The translations under genes and the position numbers were made by a program. Source: Hyperoplus lanceolatus (taxonomy: Eukaryota > Chordata > Actinopteri > Uranoscopiformes > Ammodytidae). Taken from it: a stretch of 64,000 bases of DNA. The notes under the pieces were generated by a model, which saw nothing but the letters and a program-made list of their open reading frames with translations, made no database searches and had not been told where the DNA came from. The DNA is taken from NCBI GenBank assembly GCA_026929865.2, contig CM049418.1, positions 11,230,001 through 11,294,000 on the forward strand, given 5' to 3'. Of this stretch, positions 53,666 through 64,000 are shown piece by piece (within the stretch, counting starts at the first letter, position 1; each line of letters begins with the position of its first letter).

Positions 53666-56640
53666 AGAGGGAATAGTAATCCAGAAACATCAGATACAAT
53701 AAGGGATTTTACGTTGATACTTTTATTAAGGTTCTGATTTCAGGACTTTTACTTCTGATGTATGTTCACAGTGTGGTATTAATACTTAAGTGAAGGATCT
53801 GAATACTTCTTCCACGTCTGCCAAGTCTGTGCACTCATGCGGAGTATTAAATCCCTGGAGATGCTAAGTAAAAGTCCCAAATTTAGCCCACCAAATCTCA
53901 TCCAACAATCTTGATGTAACAAAGCCCCAAAGGTGTGAGGTTAAATCGCTTCTCGTACCCAAATCTTCTCCCTCCTCGGATGTCAGCGGGTTTATTTGCT
54001 TGGCTTGAGCTCTGTGAATTGGCATCAAGACTATAGTACAAGCGGTGTATGCAGCATAATCCCGAGAAATGCCACTGTCTAAAACCATAATCCCTCGAAG
54101 GCTTTAAGGACTCCAGCTTTGCAAGTACACAACAACATAAAGTTCCCTGAAGAAAGTAGTTTAGCTCTGAATGCGGACATCTCATGCCACATTCGGAGAA
54201 CCCAGGTGAAGTCAGGAAAGAACACGTGGATTTATCCCTACAACGGGAACCAATCTCACAGTGAAGCCACAATATTTAGTGTAAGAATCAAAGTGGAATC
54301 TATCCTAAGCCTTACAGAGAGAGAATAAGCCCCTCAGACAATGGCCAAAAAACATCCAGCGTGCACATGACACACATCCGGCTCCGGCCAAAAACAAGAG
54401 CGGCTGTGTATGTGTGGTGAGGAAAGAGGTGCATCCCCCTGACAGATTTCCATCAACTCCCTGGTGTGATTGTTGGAGCCTCACCTCCGCCAAGAAGAGT
54501 GACTCAGGCCGCACTTATGACATGTCATTAAATCAAGACTGCAGCGTATTAAGACGTGTCAGTGACAGCTTAGTGAAAGGTTTGTTTTGCGTTGTTTTTT
54601 GCATGTCAGGAGAACTCGAGAGCTCGAGCCTGTTTTGTTCGGCTCTCGGCAGTTTGGGGAAGAGAAATTAGGCCTTTACAAATTGCAGCTGTGGCAGATT
54701 CAAAGTGTCTAAGTGGATTACTTTAATAAAAAACACGCAAAAAAAGAAAATTGGATTCGATGTTGAAATCAGGAAATCAGCTTCTTTTTAAAAGCAATGG
54801 TTCCACATTTTGAGGAGTACACTTTCTTCCCGAGAATTAGCAGAGAGGATTGATACCACACTTGTGTGTGCAAGGTAAATGTGAGGATACAACCACAAGC
54901 TAGTTAGCTTAGCATAAAGGCTAAGCTACGGAGCTATATTTGCAGAAAGCTTTTGTAACCGATTGCACCGGTTCCCTTTTCATGCTAACCATGTCCTGGT
55001 TGTAGCGTCATATTGTGTGCACAAACTTGAGATTGGCATTGATCCAACTCTGCAAGAAAGTGAAAGAAAGTAAAGGTGAAACTGCAAATCTGGCCCCTTT
55101 CTAATATAAACAAGCACCTAAAACAAATAAAATACGGCTGTTTTGTTCCCTGCATTGATTCCCAACCTTTATGCTAAACTAAGCTAGCCCGCTCCTTGCT
55201 GTTGGGATTTTTGTATTAACAATTGGCTGCTTTAGCTTTGTTTGGTCCCATCCTAATATTCACCATTTTAATCTGTAGTGCATTGCAACCACGAGTCCCC
55301 TATCCTTTTTTTGTTTTTCTTTAAACATCTCACCAGCCGAAAGTGTCTCTATCTCTTAAAATCTCAGCCGCTACGCTCTTGAAACACAAGACCGCAGTAT
55401 GTCTCTCGTATAGCAGGCGAATGTGTGTGCTCACTCGCTGTTTGTGGGTTTTTCTGTCTACCAAACACACTCGACTCAACAACGACTCAGTCCGGCCCTG
55501 ACAATGCCCTCCTGTTGGAGTATCGCATGTCATGCAGAGAGGAGACACGGCTCTGGCAGCGCCTCACAGTAGATCACCAAACACAGAGAACAAGAGCCGC
55601 GATCCAGCTGACTGGTGGAAGCTGCTGCGCGGCACGTATCTGATACTTGACAGATTTCAGTGTGTGTGTGTGTGGGGGGGGGAGACTGATAACTCTAAAC
55701 CAGAAAGAGGGAGAGGAGACAGGTAGATTTTATGATTTGCTTTCTTTTCCTCATGCAGGAGACGCTGTTCAATCATCGGTGTTCCTTTTCACGATCCTCA
55801 TCAGTGGTACAATCTTGGTATCCTGGCATCCAAAAAAGCGGAACTGACTAGCTCAGCACGCCTGATAGGGATCTGCAACGCTCACGGAAAGTTATTTTTT
55901 TTCTCTCTCTCCTGTCCCCTTATCATGCCACCGGTCTCTTTGGCCTCTCACATTGCCATGATATGCAAGATCCCCAAGGACACACTGACGAAAGCGGGAT
56001 TTCTTGAATTGTTGGGATGTCTTTACCTGATGCATGTGTGCCAGCATCGTAAAAAAGAAAAAAAAGGGGTTGTACTCCGACCGCAGATTCCCAAAACCAC
56101 ACACTGACAAATCACTATGCATGAGGCAAAATTGCTGAAGATAATTAAGCTCTAAGGGTGTAAAAACCACAGTGTAACACTGTTTATACAAGCCCACACC
56201 AACAGCAGAGCCGATACGACATTTCTGAGTTTTGTAGCGAACCGGGAAAGATAATCTCACAGTATCAGGTAATTTGTCAGAAAATGAGTTCTGGCAACCT
56301 AATTTTCCTGAAATTACAGGGGGAAATCAGCCAACACAGTAAAAATACTTCAACCTGCTCCCTAAAGAAATCAAATAATTTCAAGAGATTTTGGATAAAA
56401 AAAAGTGGAAACAGGGAAGAAAAAGGAAGGTTGCGCCACAAAAAATCACTTTGGGCAAGCATGCATGTGGGTCAAGGAGCAGCGTATGTAGGGGGTAAGT
56501 GTTCGAAAGGGCTATGTCAGGGCAACAAGACTCCTTTGGCATCAGCCCCGGAGCACACTCTTCACTTTGAGGCACATTCTTGTCTCTGAATGAAGCCCAA
56601 TACCATACCATAGTCAAACAAGATTAAATTAGGGGTGTTG
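53666..56640. other. noncoding, nothing recognised
   Basis: About 3 kb without a supported gene. Open frames up to ~124 codons exist but are random-looking, with no signature. Confidence 0.4.
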
Positions 56641-56649
56641 CTTTATGAG

Positions 56650-56930
56650 CGCTCAGACCTGACATATTTACTACTTGATTGAAGGTTGCAGTGAGGCATG
56701 CAAGCATTCCCTCGTCAGCAAATTTCAATGAATAATTCATCCATCTCGAAGCAAACTACTCGGGACTACTTAATGGAGACAGGAACCAACCTGATTAACC
56801 TGATTACACAGCTGTTTTATTGCAGCGAATGAATGTTGGACACAAAGTCTTACATTGTGGAGACAAAGCCTCTGGTTATTTGGGATGGATGCAAAGATCA
56901 AGGCTGTAAAGAGGGTTTATTGTTTACTGG
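56650..56930. promoter_or_regulatory. candidate conserved noncoding block B
   Basis: Complex, unique sequence with TTCAATGAATAATTCATCC (a near palindrome), CTGATTAACCTGATTACAC, and CTTACATTGTGGAGACAAAG (SOX-like ATTGTGG and ACAAAG). It looks like a developmental enhancer by composition only. Confidence 0.25.
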
Positions 56931-58640
56931 GATTCCCATAAGTTGCTGCCTTGGCAACAGCTAGCCTACTCTCCCTGGGGGTTGGATTCAAATAAAAGTA
57001 ATAGTCAACAATGTGAGGGTTTAAACGCTTCATACAGTAGACAGTACACTTACAACATTGGCAGTGCATTGCCCTACAAACATAAAAATAATCAAAACAA
57101 CGTCAAACATGCAGTTCATCTAAACATCCATGTATAAAAAGAATGGAAGATATGGACCTCATCCACACACCTCCTCATGCGATTTTTTAAAGATGTATTG
57201 TGAGTTTATTTGGAGCTAATATAATCAGTCTGCATATGTGTGGCTACTTTAATAGATCTGATTTTCATCTGTTTGTATCTAGAGCGAGCAATCTTAATAA
57301 ATGCGCACGTTTAGTGGGGAAACATTTCTCTGGCAGCACATGGTTAGACACATTGCCACAAGTGATGAATGAGAAGCGCCGCTCAGTTTGGTGGTGTCCG
57401 TGTCACACTAACCCAGAGAACCACAGCGGGACTTATTCTGGGAAACACTCTTTAGCAAAAAAACCCAACCATAACTCTTTACGTCGCACACCAACACCAG
57501 CGGGATAGGGAGGGGGGTCTGCCCAACCACAAGTTCAAACCATTCAGGCCCACAACAAGGTGGCCGTAAATCCAAACCGTCGCTCCCGCCAAAATTCATT
57601 CGCATTTTCTTGGAAGAACCCCGGCATGCCACGCTGCAGACGAGTAAAAACCACAAATTCAGAGAAAGCTTTATTTATGGGATGAGCATCAAAGCCAAAT
57701 TCCTGTTTTCCAAGAATTGTTTTGCCATAGTTTCCCGCCCTGTGCGCTTTGCAGGTGCTTTGGCCGGGGTCGCTGTGCGTAGCGGCCCTGCCCTGAATTC
57801 AGTTTATAGACTCAATCATCAGCATCGTCAAGAGCCAGTGTGAACTTTTCAACTCCTTTGTAAAAACACATTAGATTTAAATGTATGTTTTCAAATGTGG
57901 GATGCTTGGAAATCCAGAACTTTCTAAAGATGGGAAGAGGTTATAGTAGATGCCCTCGCCGCATGTCAGCATACTTGTCAAGGATCAAATCTGAGCTACC
58001 TCCCTCTGCGAGAAAAGACCACCTTTTGTTCTTCCCTGCGAGGCCGTTTAAACAGAGCTCACTTTACAAAAGACAGATGATTTGCCGACAGATTTGAATA
58101 TTCAAGGTCCAGGTTCCTCGAATAGAATCGTCATGGCACAGGCGCACCGAAAAGCTTTTCCAACATCTGGAATCGATGATCTTGCCTTTTGTCCAATCCA
58201 CGGTTGCCAGGCCCACACAGATGTGCTGACAGCGTTTTAGCCAATCTGCCATCTCACGTACTGCTTCCTATAATCCTCCTCCCTCACCAAACTACAGCTT
58301 AATTTCTTCTCCTCTTCTTACCTTGAGCTATAGTTTTGCATTCAAAACACAGCAGCCTGCTCATCAGCGGACTTCATTTCCCAAACATGTGCTGCCCAGT
58401 GTGTAATTTGGTGTTGGCGATTGCAGTTTCTGTGTCATGGGGGGGAAAAGTGCATTGTCACCATAACAAGATTGTGACTCAGAGCAACCACAGTCAAGAA
58501 TATTAGTTTTTTATCTTTACTGCATCCTGTTAACAACACACTACGATGTTGCTGTTTTTTTTATGATTCAAAGAAACCGCCGTTGATGCTGTACAGCCAT
58601 TGATGTGGTATTCTTGCACTTTACTTCCCACATGTAAAAT
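56931..58640. other. noncoding, nothing recognised
   Basis: No gene or element seen. 57720-57800 is somewhat GC-rich. Confidence 0.4.
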
Positions 58641-58647
58641 GGGAATC

Positions 58648-59403
58648 TGATCAGAATCAGGTTTATTTGGTCAATGCACCGTTACAGAACAATGAAATTT
58701 GCCTTCCAGTACACACCTCGCCAAGAAACTGTAGAGTGTGTAACTGTAGGGTCGTCAAGCGAGCGCCGCGCCCCTATTTATCATAGAAGGAAAAGGAGAA
58801 CAACAGGGAAAGACAGGTTAAAAAAAATGCCAATCAAGAACTACGTTCCTTATGGGAGCGCAGTGTGTGATCAGTGAAAAACCACCTTAGCACAATAAGC
58901 AACATGATAAACACCACAAACAATAAGACTCGTAGACATTGCACATTAAAGGAACGGGTTAAGGGTTTATGGGACGGTAAGTGTCACAGCCCAGGCACCA
59001 GGGGGCGTATGCAGCCGACAGGGGCGCCCCGCCCGCAGCATCCGTTCTGCAACGAGGGAGGGAGAGGGGGACGGAGTCAAGAAGGCTTGATTGGTCAGGG
59101 TCATGAGTGATATGTGTCTACGTGTGTGTGTATGCGTGTTCCGTGTATCTATCTCTGTCCAGACATAACGGGAGTCTTCAGGCGCCAGGTGTTATAGCGA
59201 ATCCATGGAGACGACCTCGAGGCCCAGCCAGAGATAGAGTTCGAGAGTAGGTGATGGGACGGTGTGGGTAGAGTGTCTTTCTGCATAAACATCCCGGAGA
59301 GAGAAGAGATAACACCTCCAAGGTCGGTGTGGGGAGCCGAATCGAGAGATTGCAAATTTGTTTTGCGAATGAGACTAGGCGCTGGAATGTGTAGCCAGTC
59401 TTA
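58648..59403 (+). repeat. dispersed retroposon-like repeat, copy 2, and adjoining GC-rich stretch
   Basis: The first ~120 bp match 53515-53665. The rest to 59400 (AGCCGACAGGGGCGCCCCGC, GACGACCTCGAGGCCCAGCC) differs in composition from its surroundings and may be the remaining body of a retroelement; its family is unknown to me. Confidence 0.4.
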
Positions 59404-59654
59404 AGGCCTTTGCACACCGGGCGCGTTTTATTCGTGCGATTAATCCGTTAATTAACGAACGTATACAGAGTCAATACAAACTTCCACACCAGCGCCGTCA
59501 TTTCGCACCGCGGATTTGCGTTTTTAATTTTTTGGAACTGAGTTCGATTTTTCTAGGACGTCGCTTCTTAAAGTGAGACGCGACAAAATTCACATTTCAA
59601 AACATTCGCTTTTACGTTGCGTTTATTCGCGTTGCGCCCGGTGTGCAAAGGCCC
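59404..59654 (+). mobile_element. 251-bp MITE with TTA duplication (PIF/Harbinger-like)
   Basis: Ends AGGCCTTTGCACACCGGGCG and CGCCCGGTGTGCAAAGGCCC are near-perfect inverted repeats, flanked by TTA (59401-59403, 59655-59657). TTA fits the TWA target of PIF/Harbinger. The inside is rich in CpG (ACGTCGCTTC, GACGCGACAA). Confidence 0.7.
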
Positions 59655-60071
59655 TTAGAGTCACTGGTTTGCGTAGTAATCCAAATAGGATAGGCTAGTG
59701 TGGCCAGGACCCAGATGTCATTTGGCAAGGGACTTTCCCTATATGGAACTTGACTTACTGCAGGTGACGCTCTGCTCGCTCCCTGCTCATGCCATTAACC
59801 CAGTAGTTCATCTATTTATTCCAGACAAACACTGCTGCTGATGCCAGTAACTCAACACAGCAATACAATTTTGTTATGTGAAAATGTCCGCTTGTTATAC
59901 TTGAACAGCAGTCGGGCATGCTCAAGAAATACAGTGTAGAATATTTTCTCAGACATTTTTTCACAGCATGAGGTCAACAGCAATCTGTGCTTCACAGTTA
60001 ACACACTTGCATTGCTTTTGAGTGGACTCCTGTAATTGTTTCTGAACATCAATAGCTTTAAGTATTCTGGG

Positions 60072-60180
<109 letters not shown>

Positions 60181-62033
60181 GGGGGAGGGCTACTACGGCG
60201 CGTGCTGCCTCAGCACATTTCCAGCGGTTTACTCTGCTTTGTCGCTTACAGTAAGCTCTGACTGTGTCATATGGCCCAGATCACTCACATGCATTAGTCA
60301 TCTGCTTATCCACATCAAGCTGCGCACAGTTGGGAGTGATGAGTGGCAGCGACTTCTAGCCAACCCACTGTAAAAATGTAATGTTTGTAGGCCTACATTG
60401 AATCTCTTTTTTATCAGTTTTCTGGTAAGTAGCCCACGCATTGTTCTATTCTGACCCGCACACATCGCCAAAACCCCCTAACAGGCTACATAACCATTAG
60501 CCTCAACTAGCTTGTTTTTGACACAAGGGAGCAATGACTGTTCTGAAACGCTTAAACTGCTTATGTATGTCTGACAACAGCCATGCTGCTAGGGAAACTC
60601 CTCGTTAAGTATGCAAAGCCAATATTTTAAGAACGTGTCTGCAACTCATGGAAGTGGTTGGAACATAAACTGGAAAATCATTACCAAACGGGTGTTAGTG
60701 CCAAACCACCTGGCAATCCAATGCTTTATTTCATTCTTGTTGATTCACCTTCAATTAGTGTTAAAGGTCAACTATTTGTATTAACATCATTACATGTGAC
60801 CTTTTAAGTGAGCTGTGCCCTGATGTGTCTTGAAAGAAGACTTTGAAGTAGGTTAATGCTCAAAAGAACTATCACAGGGTGGTTCCAACATGGTCAAAAT
60901 GGAAAATAATAAAAAATGGAGTATCTGTTTTTTCTACATATCTATCTAAAGTCTTCATGATAATAGCAATAGAGGTCAAAGCTGCTACTATGGACTAACC
61001 TCATTTGGAAATTCAGCTAATAACTAACTGAGCTACACGACCAGGATTTTAAGAGTTGGTTAGGAAAGGAAAATAGAGAAGCAAAATAATACCACACAAA
61101 GCAATTACACATAAATTATCATTGAGGTCCAATACAAATAAACGTTGATAATACAATGGTAATACAAGTGAGTGAGTAGGTTCTGTCTGACTTGATGTAG
61201 TATGATATACCACCTGACTGCATATATTAGACATCTTGCAGCACAGGCGTTCAAGGTATCACTTTCACAAGATGACTTCATTGTCTGGGATAATTTTTCT
61301 CCTTTAATGCGGCACGTTAGCCCGAGGTCTTGGGGCTGAAGAGAAATGCGACACCGGAGCGCTGTTTCCCATAGATTGTATCTCCGCTCTCCGAAACCGT
61401 TTTGTGCTGAGCTTGCTCCTTTTTTTCTCTGCTTTTGATCATTTTTTCTCCGTTTCAGACATCGCTCAAGTTGACTCCATGCTCCATTATCTTCCCCTTC
61501 CAGAGCAAGTGCAGTAGCAGCCTCTGTGTCTTTTGATAGATAAAGTAGGTCAGGGTGTGTAAGCCAAGCTGTGGACAGAAGCAGATGAACAATGGTAGGA
61601 GGAAAGTGAAAAATCAAAGATGAGTTGGGCAAAATATGGATGACTTGAAACTCTGAGAAAGACAAATACCTTTCAAAACTTTTTTTTTTTTGATGCCAAA
61701 CATGTGTCTAACAGACATAGGTTTCCATGACACTATTTGTAGGTTATGCATAATAAATGCAAGACCTATTTTAATCTAACTATTTCAATAACAAATACAA
61801 CAGCAACCCAGACATTACGTGAACTAATAGAAAAGAAAATACACTTTTTTGTCGTTTGGATTATATCACAAACAAAAGATTTACCCGGGCTTCGGGCTAC
61901 AATTCCGCTCACAAGAGAAAAGAGAGGTCAAATGCTTAGGATCAGGGGAAACAAATAGAGTATGGATTTCCTGTATTGGCTTGTTTCCACCGGGAGGTCA
62001 AAGGTCAGCAAGGAGACAAAGCCCTGAAGACCG
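60181..62033. other. noncoding; one 186-codon minus-strand frame of unknown meaning
   Basis: A minus-strand frame is open at 61105-61665 but lacks a recognisable domain or splice context, and its composition is A+T-rich and irregular. I treat the region as noncoding. Confidence 0.4.
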
Positions 62034-62924
62034 GGGGCCTATCCGAAAAGTCTTTTTTGCATAGGAAATTTCCTTTCCTATCGAGATGAACCGGAAGTAC
62101 TCGGCGGATAGGTGATCCGAATTCTCAAAATGCTTAGGAAAGGCATAGGAGAGGAGCCTCGATTCATCCTTTAACCCTCCTTTAGCATAGGTTACTCAGG
62201 ACCAACCTATGCTAAAGGAAAGGAGATAGTGGTATCCCATAATCCTTTACAGCGGCAAGATTTAAAGCAACAGGCCACCGCCAGAGTTTACCGACTCTAC
62301 ACGAATACGAACGAGAGGTAAAACAGAAGAGAGGAGAGGAGAAGAGAGGAAGATTTAACTCAGCTAAAACAAAATACCCCCCCCCCCCCACACACACACA
62401 CACACACACACACAGGCTAAAGATAATAAAGAACTCATAAAAGACCAACATCATAATAGTTATTTTCGTAGCACATAATTTACACCATAAGAAAATAAAA
62501 TACCAACTTCACATTTAATGAAGTTACTGGGGGCAGTTAATTTCAACATCAACACAAGTGTAGCCTCTTTTTATTCCACATGTGAATTGGGATATATGGG
62601 AGTGATTCTCACTCTGTTGGCGACAACCTGATTAAAATCAACATGAAAAGAACGCATGAATCAAACGAGCGCTTGTTGTAGTCAATTTTCGGAGAATAGG
62701 CTATAGTGTAGTTTCACGCTAGTGACTCACGTCAGCAATACTCGCCGTCGCGCAATGACGTCGGTTAGGAAAAGTGGAGTCGAATTAATTTGAAACAGCG
62801 CTGTCCTTTCCTATGTTCGATAGGAAGCACCTTTCATCTCTCCTTAACCCCGATGACGTTTAGGGGTTAAGGTTTAGGAAAGGAGGCTTATAGGTTAGGA
62901 GATTGGACTTTTCGGATAGGCCCC
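62034..62924 (+). mobile_element. ~890-bp element with 19-bp inverted ends
   Basis: GGGGCCTATCCGAAAAGTC (62034-62052) and its exact reverse complement (62906-62924), both bordered by CCGGG-type sequence. The subterminal TTTCCTATCGAG and TTCGATAGGAAG also mirror each other. Superfamily not settled because the target duplication is ambiguous (CCGGG is possible). No transposase frame. A C-tract followed by CA repeat lies inside (62377-62414). Confidence 0.75.
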
Positions 62925-62969
62925 GGGACCTGAACCTCAGTAAATTATATCTTTTTTTTTTTCTTTTTT

Positions 62970-63340
62970 TTTATTAACCTTTATTTATAAAGGTAAAATC
63001 TCATTGAGACCCAGGGTCTCATTTACAAGAGAGACCTGTTCAGGTAGGCATCAGCAGCAACACAAAGTTACAGACTAACTAAACATACAGGAGACACAAC
63101 ACAGAACACAAACGGTAAAATAACGCAGTACAAAGGGCAAAGAACAAGTTAAGTACAAGTTAAGTTGTGTACAAGTGCAGACCCCCTCGGACTGTCTCAA
63201 CAGCCTTCCTACTAGCAGTCTAAAATCCCCTAAAGAAATAAGACTGGACAGCTTCAGCCTCTGCTGGAGCTTGTTCAGCTTGTTGCTTTGAAACCCACAG
63301 AGACCAAAACTATCGGTCAATGTTAAATATATGCACATGG
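62970..63340 (-). repeat. retroposon-like repeat, minus strand
   Basis: Read on the minus strand it ends ATTTTACCTTTATAAATAAA then GGTTAA, the same kind of tail as the SINE at 51444 (TTTACCTGTATAAATAAAGG). The upstream part (GAGACCCTGGGTCTCAATGA on the minus strand) is typical of fish interspersed repeats. Left boundary clear, right one approximate. Confidence 0.5.
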
Positions 63341-63508
63341 ATGACTATTTTCGGTAATGTCTTGTTATGAGCTACACGTCCGGGTTGCTAACGAGAAGAA
63401 ACATGTTAATTATTGATGTTGGAAATGATAATTGAGTAAACATGTCACAGTTTTTCCTTAGCTTTTCAACATATCACATGATTTTCAATAGCCAGTGGAG
63501 CACCTTAA

Positions 63509-64000
63509 AGGGGACATATTATGCTAATTTTTTAGTTCAAATGTGTATTTTTGGTATAGACTAGAAGCAGGTTTTTATGGTTTATTGTTAAAAAAACATA
63601 TTTTTTTTCACACTGCCCTTTTCTTCATCACCTTTTTCTCCCTCTGTCCGAAATACTCTGTTTTAGCAACCCCTCCCCCCTTCCGAAAAGCTAACAACAT
63701 GCAGATTATCTGGCGTTTGGTTTGGATTCTAAACTTTTCCATGACCGACTTCAAAGTGAATACTTGGTGAATATGAGGTGATCAAGTAACAGTAATCAAC
63801 TTTACAAGTTTCACGAAGGTTACCTGGACACAGTGGATTTGGGGATATTGAAAGCTTCCAAAGTTGAACTGGCATTTCTGCTATTGTCAGCCATATTTGG
63901 GAGAAGCGTTTGAAACGGAACAGTCCTCATTAATCCATCATATGACATATTTATTCTAGAATTGTGGACTTTGGATGACTCAGCCTCTGCACTGGAACAC
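63509..64000 (+). mobile_element. TTAA-type MITE left end, running toward the window edge
   Basis: TTAA (63505-63508) followed by AGGGGACATATTATGCTAAT and TTTTTAGTTCAAATGTGTAT, the start of a very common teleost MITE. No matching right end is visible in the window; extent unknown. Confidence 0.55.

Noticed and set aside
61105-61665. 186-codon minus-strand open frame as a gene
   Set aside because: No domain, signal peptide, splice signals or codon bias seen; a chance frame is likely.

Overview
The window looks like nuclear DNA of a ray-finned (probably percomorph) fish. It is intron-rich with GT-AG splicing, carries long CA/TG and GA microsatellites and tRNA-derived SINEs, and has many small terminal-inverted-repeat elements and Tc1 remnants of the kinds usual in teleosts. 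I see no bacterial operons, no CRISPR array and no genuine rRNA or tRNA gene.

Positions ~1-41,000 hold the 3' two thirds of one plus-strand gene, a tensin-1-like gene (tns1; the a/b paralogue cannot be decided). I placed 22 constitutive coding exons plus one in-frame cassette exon from 455 to the stop at 37692, and all splice phases agree. The 22 exons encode 1,370 residues. They cover the C2 half of the PTEN-like module, the long disordered centre, the SH2 domain and the C-terminal PTB domain. The tensin start and phosphatase half lie upstream of the window. A long 3'UTR follows, probably to ~40.9 kb.

The 15.7-kb intron (2079-17813) is full of mobile elements: a 483-bp TTAA-flanked MITE, the first of three ~940-bp TTAA-flanked repeats, a 2.3-kb piggyBac-like TTAA element with an embedded minus-strand SINE, and two long TG tracts. 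It also has a perfect CArG box followed by an exon-like stretch (~5564-5784) and a MEF2-type site near 17.3 kb, so it could hold internal promoters.

The 8.2-kb intron (22733-30886) hosts two intronless minus-strand genes for secreted two-domain C-type-lectin-like proteins (23081-23926 and 27705-28547). They lie in tandem, with an orphan 3' flank of what looks like a lost third unit at 29199-29380. Between them are a SINE, a ~1.14-kb imperfect palindrome, a two-copy ~350-bp tandem repeat and a second copy of the ~940-bp element. A 5'-truncated Tc1 remnant sits just beyond copy 2. The copies differ almost only in the first lectin domain, which is the most notable biology here.

The C-terminal tensin introns carry several MITE pieces and a 1.6-kb fold-back Tc1 derivative (33825-35460). 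From ~41 to 64 kb I find no convincing protein-coding gene. This part is intergenic or long intron sequence with candidate conserved noncoding blocks, a hAT-type MITE with an 8-bp duplication, SINEs, the third ~940-bp element, other MITEs and microsatellites.

I did not find a clearly novel multi-gene system. The best leads are the nested lectin array and the two fold-back structures in tensin introns.
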